Both the position numbers and the translations under genes were made by a program. Below the pieces are notes generated by a model. The model was given only the letters and a program-made list of their open reading frames with translations. It did not search any database and had not been told where the DNA came from. 64,000 nucleotides of DNA from assembly GCA_919902505.1 (NCBI GenBank), contig CAKKRE010000033.1, positions 34,688 through 98,687 on the forward strand. Direction: 5' to 3'. Below, in pieces: positions 10,301 through 17,089 of this stretch (within the stretch, counting starts at the first letter, position 1; every line of letters begins with the position of its first letter). This DNA comes from Nitrospiraceae bacterium. Lineage in GTDB: Bacteria > Nitrospirota > Nitrospiria > Nitrospirales > Nitrospiraceae.

Positions 10301-10690
10301 CAACACCGCGCGAAGCGGGCTGGTGGTCAACGCGTGCTTCGCAAGATAGACCGGGATGAAGGTGATCAACGAAAACAGCGGATGCACGGACGTCCGATAG
10401 TGATCGTCGTGCACTCGACTCATGTTCGAGATTTCGCGCAGCGTATCGGCCTCGAACCAGAAATCCATCGACTGGAACAGGAACGAGGGCATGGATCGCG
10501 CGATCAGCAGGCACAGGATCGCCACGGACAGTGCGAGCAACCCGGCAAAGACCCAATCCATCCGGTCCATCCTGGCCGGGTAAGGCGGTGGCTTGAAGGA
10601 CAGCGTCGGAAACCTCAGGCTCTCCGCTTGAGGGGCAGCCTCGCGGCGAGAAAGCAACTGAAGAGCATGACTGGTTCTGACTAAACCCAT
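7397..10690 (-). CDS. Large protein: polytopic membrane domain joined to a glycosidase-like helical domain
   Basis: The ATG at 10690 was preferred over an in-frame start at 10810, whose extra 40 residues are basic and not protein-like; the product is about 1097 residues. Residues 40-460 form 10-12 hydrophobic helices with the spacing of GT-C or mannosyltransferase-like membrane proteins, and an early loop contains acidic residues (DFWFEADTL). After about residue 470 comes a soluble region of beta-rich and then helical character. In it, repeated tryptophan-rich motifs such as QWLWPHILRKAQ, WPLFYVNAVSYRGLLAAADF and WHNETAVSPDYETAALLLLL resemble six-hairpin (alpha/alpha barrel) glycosidases. A membrane glycan-handling enzyme is a reasonable guess; no substrate can be named. 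Confidence 0.7.
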   Translation of the reverse strand: MGLVRTSHALQLLSRREAAPQAESLRFPTLSFKPPPYPARMDRMDWVFAGLLALSVAILCLLIARSMPSFLFQSMDFWFEADTLREISNMSRVHDDHYRTSVHPLFSLITFIPVYLAKHALTTSPLRAVLLISGVVGGLWAGTLYLLFRLLGCRRLDASVFTLLGLCSASALFWLPVPNSYSWGSLSIMVVLVLLLFAEQRPFGATAYVIASALTLSFTVTNWMAGLLVTLVRWPWKQAVQLSVNALCVVVLLWGVQKFIFPTAEFFIGHREEAEFINHPQSGGAANVLSSLVFHTVIAPDVRFMKDDAYTQAKTDSFRLSERLTFQFSRPGSAGPLGLLAVWLWSALLLNGLWRLVTLDHHLRFRLVLAGLLGFESLLHMLYGEETFVYSLNFLPLLLAVAALGAISPGRRVVVALAALLALCAGLNNWHQFQEATRTATQFTPQREIMTMMMQKDPDRPWPRSVGHVPLALPGTPEGGTAYHEPGGDFSPHVPSFGVSIWLCDADGRPVVTSQTVPFSDIQQRFAPSTHSNIPAIVTKTPYYQATWSRLDATHWELRFKNYTNHVPAILIRSVGPAGGPVTALDWDGAQIGINHRWAVNATPAPASIALGDENRSDWMTAQSSAKSWSGESGWGYARMKFASASTRKDDEVRVVLADLQPPFEIQTHYTHPSKRARLALPEPRLQASMDAQITHLMMSLVDDETRPGDPTFYYRAWHRQGSYITAALARAGDPHVSRVLSQFLASHDFAGGSGPEADAPGLAIWALTESAAYIADPVHDQWLWPHILRKAQRIEGMLTARAPLVESFWIPSPHDFNHSRQTRTALLAQPARDGLIVGRVGEDWPLFYVNAVSYRGLLAAADFAERLGKRQQAARWRQHARGLEESWQRQFPNGSPDNVTSLVSVRALAGSATRRTQLGQPMTTYRPPALSPTAASRLTQAHRALRLGRPEAVWATLHQLWSHQASPGLYTWDAPRPTQNEVADGWQYARGWHNETAVSPDYETAALLLLLQQDMLAYLDDAAAEPTVVLGAGVTPAWLSQPMAVSNLALPGGSITWQWDGQKMRVTLRGPARKIQLGSVFPPGTELAVVQKPLRP

Positions 10691-11152
10691 ACTGCGGAGC
10701 ACCCTGCTAAAAAATAATTTGCGACGCGGCTCGATGACGCGCCTGGTTCGGACGATTGCAAGGGAACGGATCGAACCCGATCGTGGGTCCGAAGCGAGAG
10801 GAGAAAGCACAGTTGGGGAAGAACGACGAGCTTCCCGTCAGGTGCGCACAAGAATATTCGTAGCAGAGCGAGCGATTGGGATCAACCAGGATCAACCCTC
10901 AACGCGCGACTATCTGAGATCCTGCATGAATTCGGATCCTCTCCGGCTGCAAACTGTTCCTCCCATGCGACAGTGCTTCACGATCGGACAGTCGCATAGA
11001 CAGATCGGTTTACGAGTGACAGGAATGCGTGGTGGACATTTTCGGGAGAGCGGACAAGCCACTGCACGCCCGAAGGTCAGACAAGAAGAGGGAGCGTGAT
11101 GTGCAGAATGCAGATGCCAAAGGGGCCGGTGCAGGAGAGCGTCCTCCAGCCG
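10691..11152. other. Spacer without a recognisable gene
   Basis: About 460 bases upstream of the large membrane protein gene. Frames on both strands are short, overlapping and of poor protein character. It presumably holds the promoter of the minus-strand gene, but I see no clear -35/-10 pair. Confidence 0.5.
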
Positions 11153-11359
11153 TCATCGAACAGGCCAGGCATTTTGCACGATGAGCAAGACCAGGCAGAA
11201 CAGCAAGACCGCCAATGCACCGAGAACCGACACCGCAATAGAGAACGCCCCCTAGCGCCTGAACTGGTCACGGCGCATGTGGGGAAATCGCATCGGGCAA
11301 TACGCCGTCACGGCCGCTCCGAGCCCGACAATCGCGATCGACACCTGCGCCACGTCCAT
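11153..11359 (-). pseudogene. Small two-helix membrane protein split by an in-frame TAG
   Basis: From the ATG at 11359 a frame encodes 35 residues with a first hydrophobic stretch (VSIAIVGLGAAVTAY). It then meets TAG at 11252-11254. The same frame continues with a second strongly hydrophobic segment (AFSIAVSVLGALAVLLFC, then LVLLIV) and ends at TGA, 11153. Two membrane segments in one frame across a single stop suggest an original 68-residue two-helix protein with a nonsense mutation. No good ribosome binding site precedes the ATG, so the reading is tentative. Confidence 0.3.
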
Positions 11360-11483
11360 TGTGTTCACTTACGTAGACGGCCGACAAAACCCTACTCGTG
11401 AATCGGAACAGCGTCAAGAAACGGAGGACACGTGTGCGGGGCTGCGTTCCGGGCGGATGCTGATGATGCGGATCGAGAAGGGA

Positions 11484-12038
11484 TCAGTGTCCTTCTTTGG
11501 CGACAATGTGAGTGGGAATACCGTCCAGACTCAGCTGATTCTTTTCTTCCCGGTACCGCCTTAACCCTTCGTCGCCCTTCTTCTCGGCCCAGACGCTGAG
11601 CAACTCCCGGTCACCGAGGTACGACAAATAGGGAACTGCCATGCCGCAGGAGGTTTGCACGAGGTCGATGGTCACATCGAAAATCTGACGGGCACCGGGC
11701 AACGGCGGGAACAGGCCAAGAAGCTCCTGCCACTCGGAGTCGCCCTTGTGCACCACCTTCGCCCTGCCGTAGAGCCGCAGGATCAGCGGCTGGCCCTCAA
11801 AGGCGCAGAACATGATCGTCATACGCGGGTCGTGTTGTACATGGGCCGAGGATTCATTACCGCTCCCGGTGACGTTGAGCCATGCCACGTGAGCGGGGCC
11901 GAGCACCCGAAACGAGTCCATGCCTTTCGGCGACACATTCACCCGGCTCTCCGCCGTGGCCGTCCCGACAAAGAACACCTTCTGTGTGGTGATGAATTCG
12001 ATATGGGTCTTTGACAATTCCTTGTATCGTTGAGCCAC
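11484..12038 (-). CDS. Pyridoxamine 5'-phosphate oxidase family protein
   Basis: The protein has 184 residues and starts at a GTG (12038) behind a GGAGGT ribosome binding site. It has the split-barrel flavin-binding fold pattern of the PNPOx-like superfamily: an N-terminal helix, then FFVGTATAESRVNVSPKG, a central VAWLNVTGSGNESSAHV and MTIMFCAFEG. Close relatives are annotated as general stress or FMN-binding proteins rather than true PdxH, and the PLP-pathway context is absent. A role in binding FMN, F420 or heme is possible. Its neighbour (DUF5069) is also on the minus strand, with about 60 bases between them. Confidence 0.88.
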   Translation of the reverse strand: MAQRYKELSKTHIEFITTQKVFFVGTATAESRVNVSPKGMDSFRVLGPAHVAWLNVTGSGNESSAHVQHDPRMTIMFCAFEGQPLILRLYGRAKVVHKGDSEWQELLGLFPPLPGARQIFDVTIDLVQTSCGMAVPYLSYLGDRELLSVWAEKKGDEGLRRYREEKNQLSLDGIPTHIVAKEGH

Positions 12039-12097
12039 CGTTGTCCACCTCCCTCATCCGCGCAGAGCAGAAATCATCGCCCCGAGGGGCGTACCAC

Positions 12098-12586
12098 TCA
12101 GAAGCTTCTTTCCTCAACATCTGCGGAGCCATCCGGTGAGGGAACCGCAAGCCGGCCTTCGCCCATATCGATAAGATCGAGCAGGCTCACGAGGGCACAA
12201 TCGATTTTGGCTGCCAGTTCAGGCACGGTCGCTTGCAAGTAAAGAAGGACACGGCCAGCCGGCCGATAGCCCTCAACTTCGGCGGCCCACCGCTGTTTCT
12301 CGTCGGCGGAATGTCGTGTCGCATGTTGCGCAACCCATTGCGCCACCGGTTCATCCGTCTCGCAGGAGAGAATGACCGCCCGTAAGGCCTCCCCTTCCAA
12401 CCCGGTAAAGGCAAGGAAGCGCCCATCGAGCGTGACTCCGCGATGCAGAAGATTCCTCCGGTACGCCGCCGGAAGCTCGCCTCGTGCCTGCGCGCGCACC
12501 TTGTCGATTAAGCGCGGGAGGATGATGTACCCCTCCAACGTGTCCCGCGGAGAGCGTAGCGCAGTCAGTGGGTTGAACGCCGTCAT
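12098..12586 (-). CDS. DUF5069 domain-containing protein
   Basis: The product has 162 residues from the ATG at 12586, behind a GGAGGGAGG ribosome binding site. The N-terminal pattern RSPRDTLEGYIILPRLIDKV is the DUF5069 signature. The rest is alpha-helical, with an acidic C-terminus. The function of the family is unknown. The gene is probably co-transcribed with the PNPOx-like gene downstream. Confidence 0.85.
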   Translation of the reverse strand: MTAFNPLTALRSPRDTLEGYIILPRLIDKVRAQARGELPAAYRRNLLHRGVTLDGRFLAFTGLEGEALRAVILSCETDEPVAQWVAQHATRHSADEKQRWAAEVEGYRPAGRVLLYLQATVPELAAKIDCALVSLLDLIDMGEGRLAVPSPDGSADVEERSF

Positions 12587-12783
12587 GATCACCTGCCTCC
12601 CTCCGTTTCAACCTGTCGATAGTCCGCACGCAAGGCCGAAGCAGTTCTCCTGCCTGTTTCGACGATCGTGATTCTGGCGGGGTGGAGAAGCACTGTCAAT
12701 CGACAGGCTTTCATGACGTTCATCAAGGTCGACTCCGGACGCGGCAGTTGTTTTAGGCTGGATACTATGCTGTGATCAGCGTG

Positions 12784-13338
12784 ATGGATGCCTTTCCGAC
12801 CCTTCGTACTGCACGGCTGATTCTCCGACCATTCGAGGCCCCGGATGTCGATACCGTGCAACGCCTGGCAGGGGTGAAGGAAGTCGCCGCAGGCACCCTG
12901 CTCCCCCACCCCTACGACCGCGAAGCAGCCACACAATGGATCGCGCAGCAACAGGAGAGTTTCGCCGCGGGCAACGCCATCACGTTTGCCATCGTCCTCG
13001 CTGAAGAGGAACGACTCATCGGGTCAATCGGGATGGACATCGCCCGCGAGCACGAGCTTGCGCGCCTGAGTTACTGGCTCGGCACCGACTACTGGAACCG
13101 GGGCTACTGCACCGAAGCTGTACGAGCCATGCTCGACTACGGCTTCACCCGCCTGTTACTCCATCGCATCTATGCCCCGCACTTTCACAACAACCCGGCC
13201 TCGGGACGTGTCTTACGAAAAGTCGGGATGACCCACGAAGGCCGCATGCGCGAGCACTACATCCGCTTCGGCCAATTTGTGGATGTGGAGATCTATGGAA
13301 TATTGAGAGAAGAGTTCCTGAATGACAGCGTTCATTGA
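12784..13338 (+). CDS. GNAT family N-acetyltransferase (RimJ/RimL-like)
   Basis: The product has 184 residues. It opens with the typical LRTARLILRPFEAPD and has the acetyl-CoA-binding beta4-alpha3 region YWLGTDYWNRGYCTEAVRAM. The C-terminal motif NNPASGRVLRKVGMTHEG is found in RimJ/RimL-type enzymes that acetylate ribosomal-protein N-termini or small substrates. A GTG at 12772 would add four residues; neither start has a clear ribosome binding site. The stop codon overlaps the next, broken, gene. The substrate is unknown. Confidence 0.9.
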   Translation: MDAFPTLRTARLILRPFEAPDVDTVQRLAGVKEVAAGTLLPHPYDREAATQWIAQQQESFAAGNAITFAIVLAEEERLIGSIGMDIAREHELARLSYWLGTDYWNRGYCTEAVRAMLDYGFTRLLLHRIYAPHFHNNPASGRVLRKVGMTHEGRMREHYIRFGQFVDVEIYGILREEFLNDSVH

Positions 13339-13831
13339 CGGGAAGCAGTCGCAAATACTCGCGAATCGATTTCGCGCACAGCATAAACAGACACGCTACC
13401 GACCGGGCATCGATCCTCACTCTATTCTGTGTCATGGCCACGATGTTCAGCGCGCTGTCCTCCGTCGCAGAAGCGGCGCCTCCTGAGTATCCCTTCTCCC
13501 TGGAATTCGAAACCGGGGCAGTGTGGCAATCGCGAAACCAGATTCAGATTCCCGACAGCAGCGCCGGGACGAGGTTCGCGCTGACCGAGATCCAAGGCAA
13601 TGGTCCGGAAGCACAGCGCCGCGTCGAGTTGACCTGTAACATGGCGTATCGGCATTCACTCCGCTTCGTGTACGCCCCGCTCGAGTTTTCCGGCACCGGG
13701 GCGTTCGGACAGCCGGTGCGCTTCGCAGGCAGCACGTTTGCCCCCGGCCCCCCATAGATTCCGAGTACAAATTCGATTCCTACCGCCTCACCTATCGATA
13801 CCTGGTCCACGAAACAGACCCGCAGTCCCTC
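13335..13831 (+). pseudogene. Remnant of an exported beta-barrel protein, frameshifted and truncated
   Basis: An export signal (ILTLFCVMATMFSALSSVAEA) is followed by a mature part, FSLEFETGAVWQSRNQIQIP, rich in alternating aromatic residues as in outer-membrane barrels. The frame stops at TAG 13755-13757, right after a C-run. With one extra C the frame would continue as IDSEYKFDSYRLTYRYLVHE, which fits the same kind of barrel. That continuation ends where the TumA-like gene begins, on the opposite strand. So the gene has both a one-base frameshift and a missing 3' half. The only start for the full leader is a TTG at 13335. Confidence 0.55.
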
Positions 13832-14179
13832 CTATGCAGCGCGAAGCAGGAACTCCACTTTCACGGCGTCGAACGGGAAGAGAATCCGGCCATCCTTAGT
13901 ACGGTCAAGGACCCCGGCGTTCAGCAGAGCAGTCACGTCACTGTGCACCGCCTTGACATCGCGTCCGACGCGACGCGCCACCTCGCGAATCGAGACAGGC
14001 CCGGCGCCGCACATTGCCCGCAGCAATTCCCAGCGCTTCGCGGTAAGGACTTTCCAGAGTAGTTCTGGCGTGGCGAAGCTGATCCGCGCCGATTTCTCGG
14101 CTTTCCCACGCTTCCAGGCACGGACAAAACCAGCCATTGTCTCGCTCGGGACACGAACATCAAGCGTCACGGTTTTCAT
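13832..14179 (-). CDS. TumA-like antitoxin, winged-helix DNA-binding protein (HVO_A0114 family)
   Basis: The product has 115 residues. After an N-terminal strand-rich part that could bind the toxin, the C-terminal half is a helix-turn-helix of MarR/HVO_A0114 type: VSIREVARRVGRDVKAVHSD, then VTALLNAGVLDRTKDGRILF. It starts 20 bases inside the end of the toxin gene, so translation is coupled. In this family the DNA-binding antitoxin neutralises a TumE-type toxin and represses the shared promoter. The palindrome upstream of the toxin gene is the likely binding site. Confidence 0.85.
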   Translation of the reverse strand: MKTVTLDVRVPSETMAGFVRAWKRGKAEKSARISFATPELLWKVLTAKRWELLRAMCGAGPVSIREVARRVGRDVKAVHSDVTALLNAGVLDRTKDGRILFPFDAVKVEFLLRAA

Positions 14180-14456
14180 AGTTCCACCTCACAATGTCGC
14201 GTTGAAAGTCAGCGATGAGTTCCTCTGGCGTCTGGAACGTGTAGGGGCTCTCTTTTCCGTTGAAGTGTCGGTGATCGCCTTTACCGGCTTCATTGTCGTA
14301 GCGCACTACGCATACTTCCCGCACGACATACGCAAGGCGATACTTGAACCCGTGGGCCGAACCTGCTACCGGCCTCAGAACTTTCCACAGCACCAATTCC
14401 GCAAAAGCACGCTCTGAAAATGCGATACGCGTCCGGAGAAGCTCAATCGCTCTCAT
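14160..14456 (-). CDS. TumE-like toxin (DUF6516 family)
   Basis: The product has 98 residues. It carries the family pattern: an N-terminal helix, then ELVLWKVLRPVAGSAHGFKY, VVREVCVVRYDNEAGKGDH, and a C-terminal PEELIADFQRDI. The RYDNE-KGDH segment is the conserved core of TumE/DUF6516 proteins. The gene is first in a two-gene minus-strand operon and is followed by its DNA-binding partner. Its ATG lies only seven bases after a good -10 box, so the transcript may be leaderless. The biochemical target of this toxin family is not shown by the sequence. Confidence 0.85.
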   Translation of the reverse strand: MRAIELLRTRIAFSERAFAELVLWKVLRPVAGSAHGFKYRLAYVVREVCVVRYDNEAGKGDHRHFNGKESPYTFQTPEELIADFQRDIVRWNYENRDA

Positions 14457-14463
14457 GTTGGAG

Positions 14464-14493
14464 ACATTACCAACAAGGTTTCCTTGTTGTCAA
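14464..14493 (-). promoter_or_regulatory. tumE-tumA promoter with palindromic operator
   Basis: Reading the minus strand, TTGACA (14493-14488), an 18-base spacer and TAATGT (14469-14464) form a near-consensus sigma-70 promoter. The spacer and the end of the -35 box hold a perfect inverted repeat, CAACAAGG-TTT-CCTTGTTG (14471-14489). A repressor bound there would block RNA polymerase. Start of transcription is expected at or very near the toxin ATG at 14456. Confidence 0.65.
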
Positions 14494-14621
14494 CGGCACC
14501 AACAGCGCAACTCGTCCATTGCACACCCTGGTATGCCAGGACGGCTCATCGAGGGGTCTGCAGATGCTCACACAGCAGTCCCAAGGCGTCGCAGCCACAA
14601 GGCCTCCAGTCGATCGAGCCC

Positions 14622-17045
14622 CTATGTGTCAGCGATGCGAAGGGTATCCAGATACTGTCTCCGGGCATGCGGATCTGAGGGAGCGGTTTCGACGTGAGGC
14701 AGGGCGAGCGTGTAGAGTAGTGCGGCGAGCAGCACGCGGCCGATGCGGCCATTGAAATCCTTGAAGGGGTGAATCCACTGGAAGCGCCAGTCGGCCCAGG
14801 CCAGGAGCCCGGCGCATCCACTAAGCGTTGCCCCCGGCTCATGGCGCAACCGTTCGGCCAGATCATCACAGAATTGCCGCATATGGATCGGGACTTCAGA
14901 GAACGGCGGCGGCGTGTGGGCGCCGACTTGCACAGTCACATCCCGGAAGCGCCCGGCCCAATCCGGAAACAAATGACCAGCCAGCCGTTGGTGACGCACA
15001 CACAGCCATTCCGGCGAGATGACGATCTGATCGGGCTTGGTTTGCAGAATTTCGTCGTAGATCGCAACGAGCGGCACGGCGAGCCGTTCGGATAGCTCCG
15101 AATAGGAGAGACGGCCTTCGGCCGTATCGAACTGACGAGTCGAGCCTAACTCGCTTTGGCGTTCGGAATCCCCATCAGAGTCTTGAGGCGCTCTGTACTG
15201 ACCGGTTGGCTCTCGAACGCCATGGACTGGCTCACCCGCTCCAGCAGCACTTTCCGGTGCGCTGCCGCCACCTTCGTCGGGGTATTGTGCTGCGCCCTCC
15301 ACTGTTGCAGACGCACCTCGGCTTGCGCCAGGTCGATCGGCTGGTTTGACTTCTGATTCATGACCGTCATTCTCCTGCACTGTGGATGAAGATGCAACCG
15401 AGGCCGATTCCACAATCTTGATCTCTTCTTCCGTCAAGCCATAGAGATCATAGACCAACCGGTCGATCTCCTGATCCGTCGCGTCGATCTGACGTTGCAG
15501 CCGGTCCTTGTCTGCAGGCGTCTTGACGCCAGTGAGACGCTGGTGCAACTCCAACATGCCTTCGACGAGAGTGACCATCCGGCCATGCCGCTCTTTGTCT
15601 GCTTTCGCGGTGAAGTCGATGACTCGAATCGGCACCTTCTCCATATATTGGTAAATGAGTCGGTAGCGATACTGGCCGGCACGCACGCCGAACGGGATGC
15701 TGAGATTGCTGATGGCAAACCAAAATAGTCGGCTATTCAGAATGCCGAGGAGACAGGGATCGTCCACACCCAAACAGTATGCGGTATTAGCGAGATACCG
15801 CCCGCTCCGATCCAGAAAGAACCGTGGCGCCTTGCAGATGTCGGGGAAAATGATCTTGGGACCTTCAAAGTATTCGTAGTAGTCGCATGAACGCAGTTCC
15901 CACCAATACTGTCCCTTGTCTTGACGTTTACGGCAGGCTTCGGCAAATGGTTCAAAATGCCTGGCGATATTGCGATGCGTCGCGGAAAACCAGTTCCAGG
16001 CCTCGCGCTCAGACACCTGTCCGCCTGCCTTCTTTTCCTTCGCCATAGCCGTCTGCGTCCAGCCGGAGGGAAGCACGATTAAGAAGCGCCCGTCATCTTC
16101 AATTTCATAACGGCGAATATTCTGACCGCCAAGGAATGGCTTAATGAGGGGTTCGTTTTGGTGAGCGCCCAACACCAGCTTATCGCGCTGTTCCTGACTC
16201 AGCTCAAACGCCTCATTCAAACCCGTCAGCAATCCGCGAAAGAACTTTCGATCAACGTATTCGCCGAGCGGCTTGCCGGCCTTCATCACCTTCTCAAACA
16301 CTGTCGCCTCTTCGTCTGACTTCAGAGACCAGGCGTTCGCTGTTAGTCGCTCCTGCGGGATCGTGAAGCGATGGTCAATTGCGCTATCGTCCAAGCTGGG
16401 AAAAACCAGCGAAGGAATACGCGAGACCTCGATACGTGCGGGTTGCTTCGTTTTCGCCAGAAGCGGAATGCAGACATAGGTGTCCTTGGCGTTCTCGAAT
16501 ACGGCCAGTCCGCCGAAATCCAGGATGCGGAGCACGGCGGCCTGTCTCTTGAGCGTTCGGCGCAAGGCTTCCCCATAGGTCGTGCGGAGAAAGCTACTGG
16601 ATACGATGAAGCTGAAACGTCCCCCTTCGCGTAGCAGCGCCACGCTCTTCTCCATGAAGTAAGCATAGAGATCAGCCACCCCGTCGAAAGCTTCGTAGTG
16701 TCGAGCCAGATAGTCTTTGAATCCCGACAAGGACTCCTGCCGCACATACGGCGGATTGCCGATGACGGCATCGAAGCCGCCGGCCTTCATGATCTCCGGG
16801 AACTCGGCCTTCCAATCGAAAGGATTCACGCGGCGCATTTCTTCATCGTCCGGCATGAGTTGACCCGCGAAATAGTCCGGCCCGATGAGACTGTTGCCGC
16901 ATTTGATGTTCTGGCCCAGGTCCGGCAACGCACGCTCGTGAACAAAGGAGAGCTGCCGTTTCAGTGTCTCGTCGCTTTCCCCCTCCAGCACTTTCAGGGA
17001 CAGACTGAGTTTCGTCACTTCCACCGCTTGGCTGTCGATGTCCAC
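14622..17045 (-). CDS. C-terminal part of a type IIG restriction-modification enzyme, in frame with a Fic domain
   Basis: The first 540 residues continue the enzyme encoded by the frame at 17090-18427. They include the methyltransferase motif IV (IGNPPYVRQES) and a target-recognition region, and end near GLTEEEIKIVES, a usual C-terminus for Eco57I-type enzymes. The frame then runs about 95 residues of low-complexity sequence that overlaps a different, better-looking small gene (15146-15361). It goes on into a Fic domain with HPFKDFNGRIGR, a variant of the HPFxxGNGRxxR adenylyltransferase motif. The frame ends at TAG 14622, after which homologous-looking sequence (LDRLEALWLRRL) continues. It may be a true fusion or two genes whose boundary was lost by a frameshift. 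Confidence 0.7.
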   Translation of the reverse strand: MDIDSQAVEVTKLSLSLKVLEGESDETLKRQLSFVHERALPDLGQNIKCGNSLIGPDYFAGQLMPDDEEMRRVNPFDWKAEFPEIMKAGGFDAVIGNPPYVRQESLSGFKDYLARHYEAFDGVADLYAYFMEKSVALLREGGRFSFIVSSSFLRTTYGEALRRTLKRQAAVLRILDFGGLAVFENAKDTYVCIPLLAKTKQPARIEVSRIPSLVFPSLDDSAIDHRFTIPQERLTANAWSLKSDEEATVFEKVMKAGKPLGEYVDRKFFRGLLTGLNEAFELSQEQRDKLVLGAHQNEPLIKPFLGGQNIRRYEIEDDGRFLIVLPSGWTQTAMAKEKKAGGQVSEREAWNWFSATHRNIARHFEPFAEACRKRQDKGQYWWELRSCDYYEYFEGPKIIFPDICKAPRFFLDRSGRYLANTAYCLGVDDPCLLGILNSRLFWFAISNLSIPFGVRAGQYRYRLIYQYMEKVPIRVIDFTAKADKERHGRMVTLVEGMLELHQRLTGVKTPADKDRLQRQIDATDQEIDRLVYDLYGLTEEEIKIVESASVASSSTVQENDGHESEVKPADRPGASRGASATVEGAAQYPDEGGGSAPESAAGAGEPVHGVREPTGQYRAPQDSDGDSERQSELGSTRQFDTAEGRLSYSELSERLAVPLVAIYDEILQTKPDQIVISPEWLCVRHQRLAGHLFPDWAGRFRDVTVQVGAHTPPPFSEVPIHMRQFCDDLAERLRHEPGATLSGCAGLLAWADWRFQWIHPFKDFNGRIGRVLLAALLYTLALPHVETAPSDPHARRQYLDTLRIADT
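15146..15361 (-). CDS. Small protein, candidate FicA/VbhA-like antitoxin
   Basis: The ATG at 15361 lies ten bases after AGGAG. The product has 71 residues and is helical. It contains VSQSMAFESQPVSTERLKTL, which resembles the inhibitory helix of class I Fic antitoxins (SxxxE followed by a small residue). A Fic domain is encoded immediately downstream. That order, antitoxin then Fic protein, is the usual one. The gene overlaps the low-complexity linker read in the other frame. The identification rests on one short motif and on position. Confidence 0.45.
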   Translation of the reverse strand: MNQKSNQPIDLAQAEVRLQQWRAQHNTPTKVAAAHRKVLLERVSQSMAFESQPVSTERLKTLMGIPNAKAS

Positions 17046-17089
17046 GCCGTAGATGTTGTTCAGGAGGATCCGCTTCTTCTCCTGCGTGG

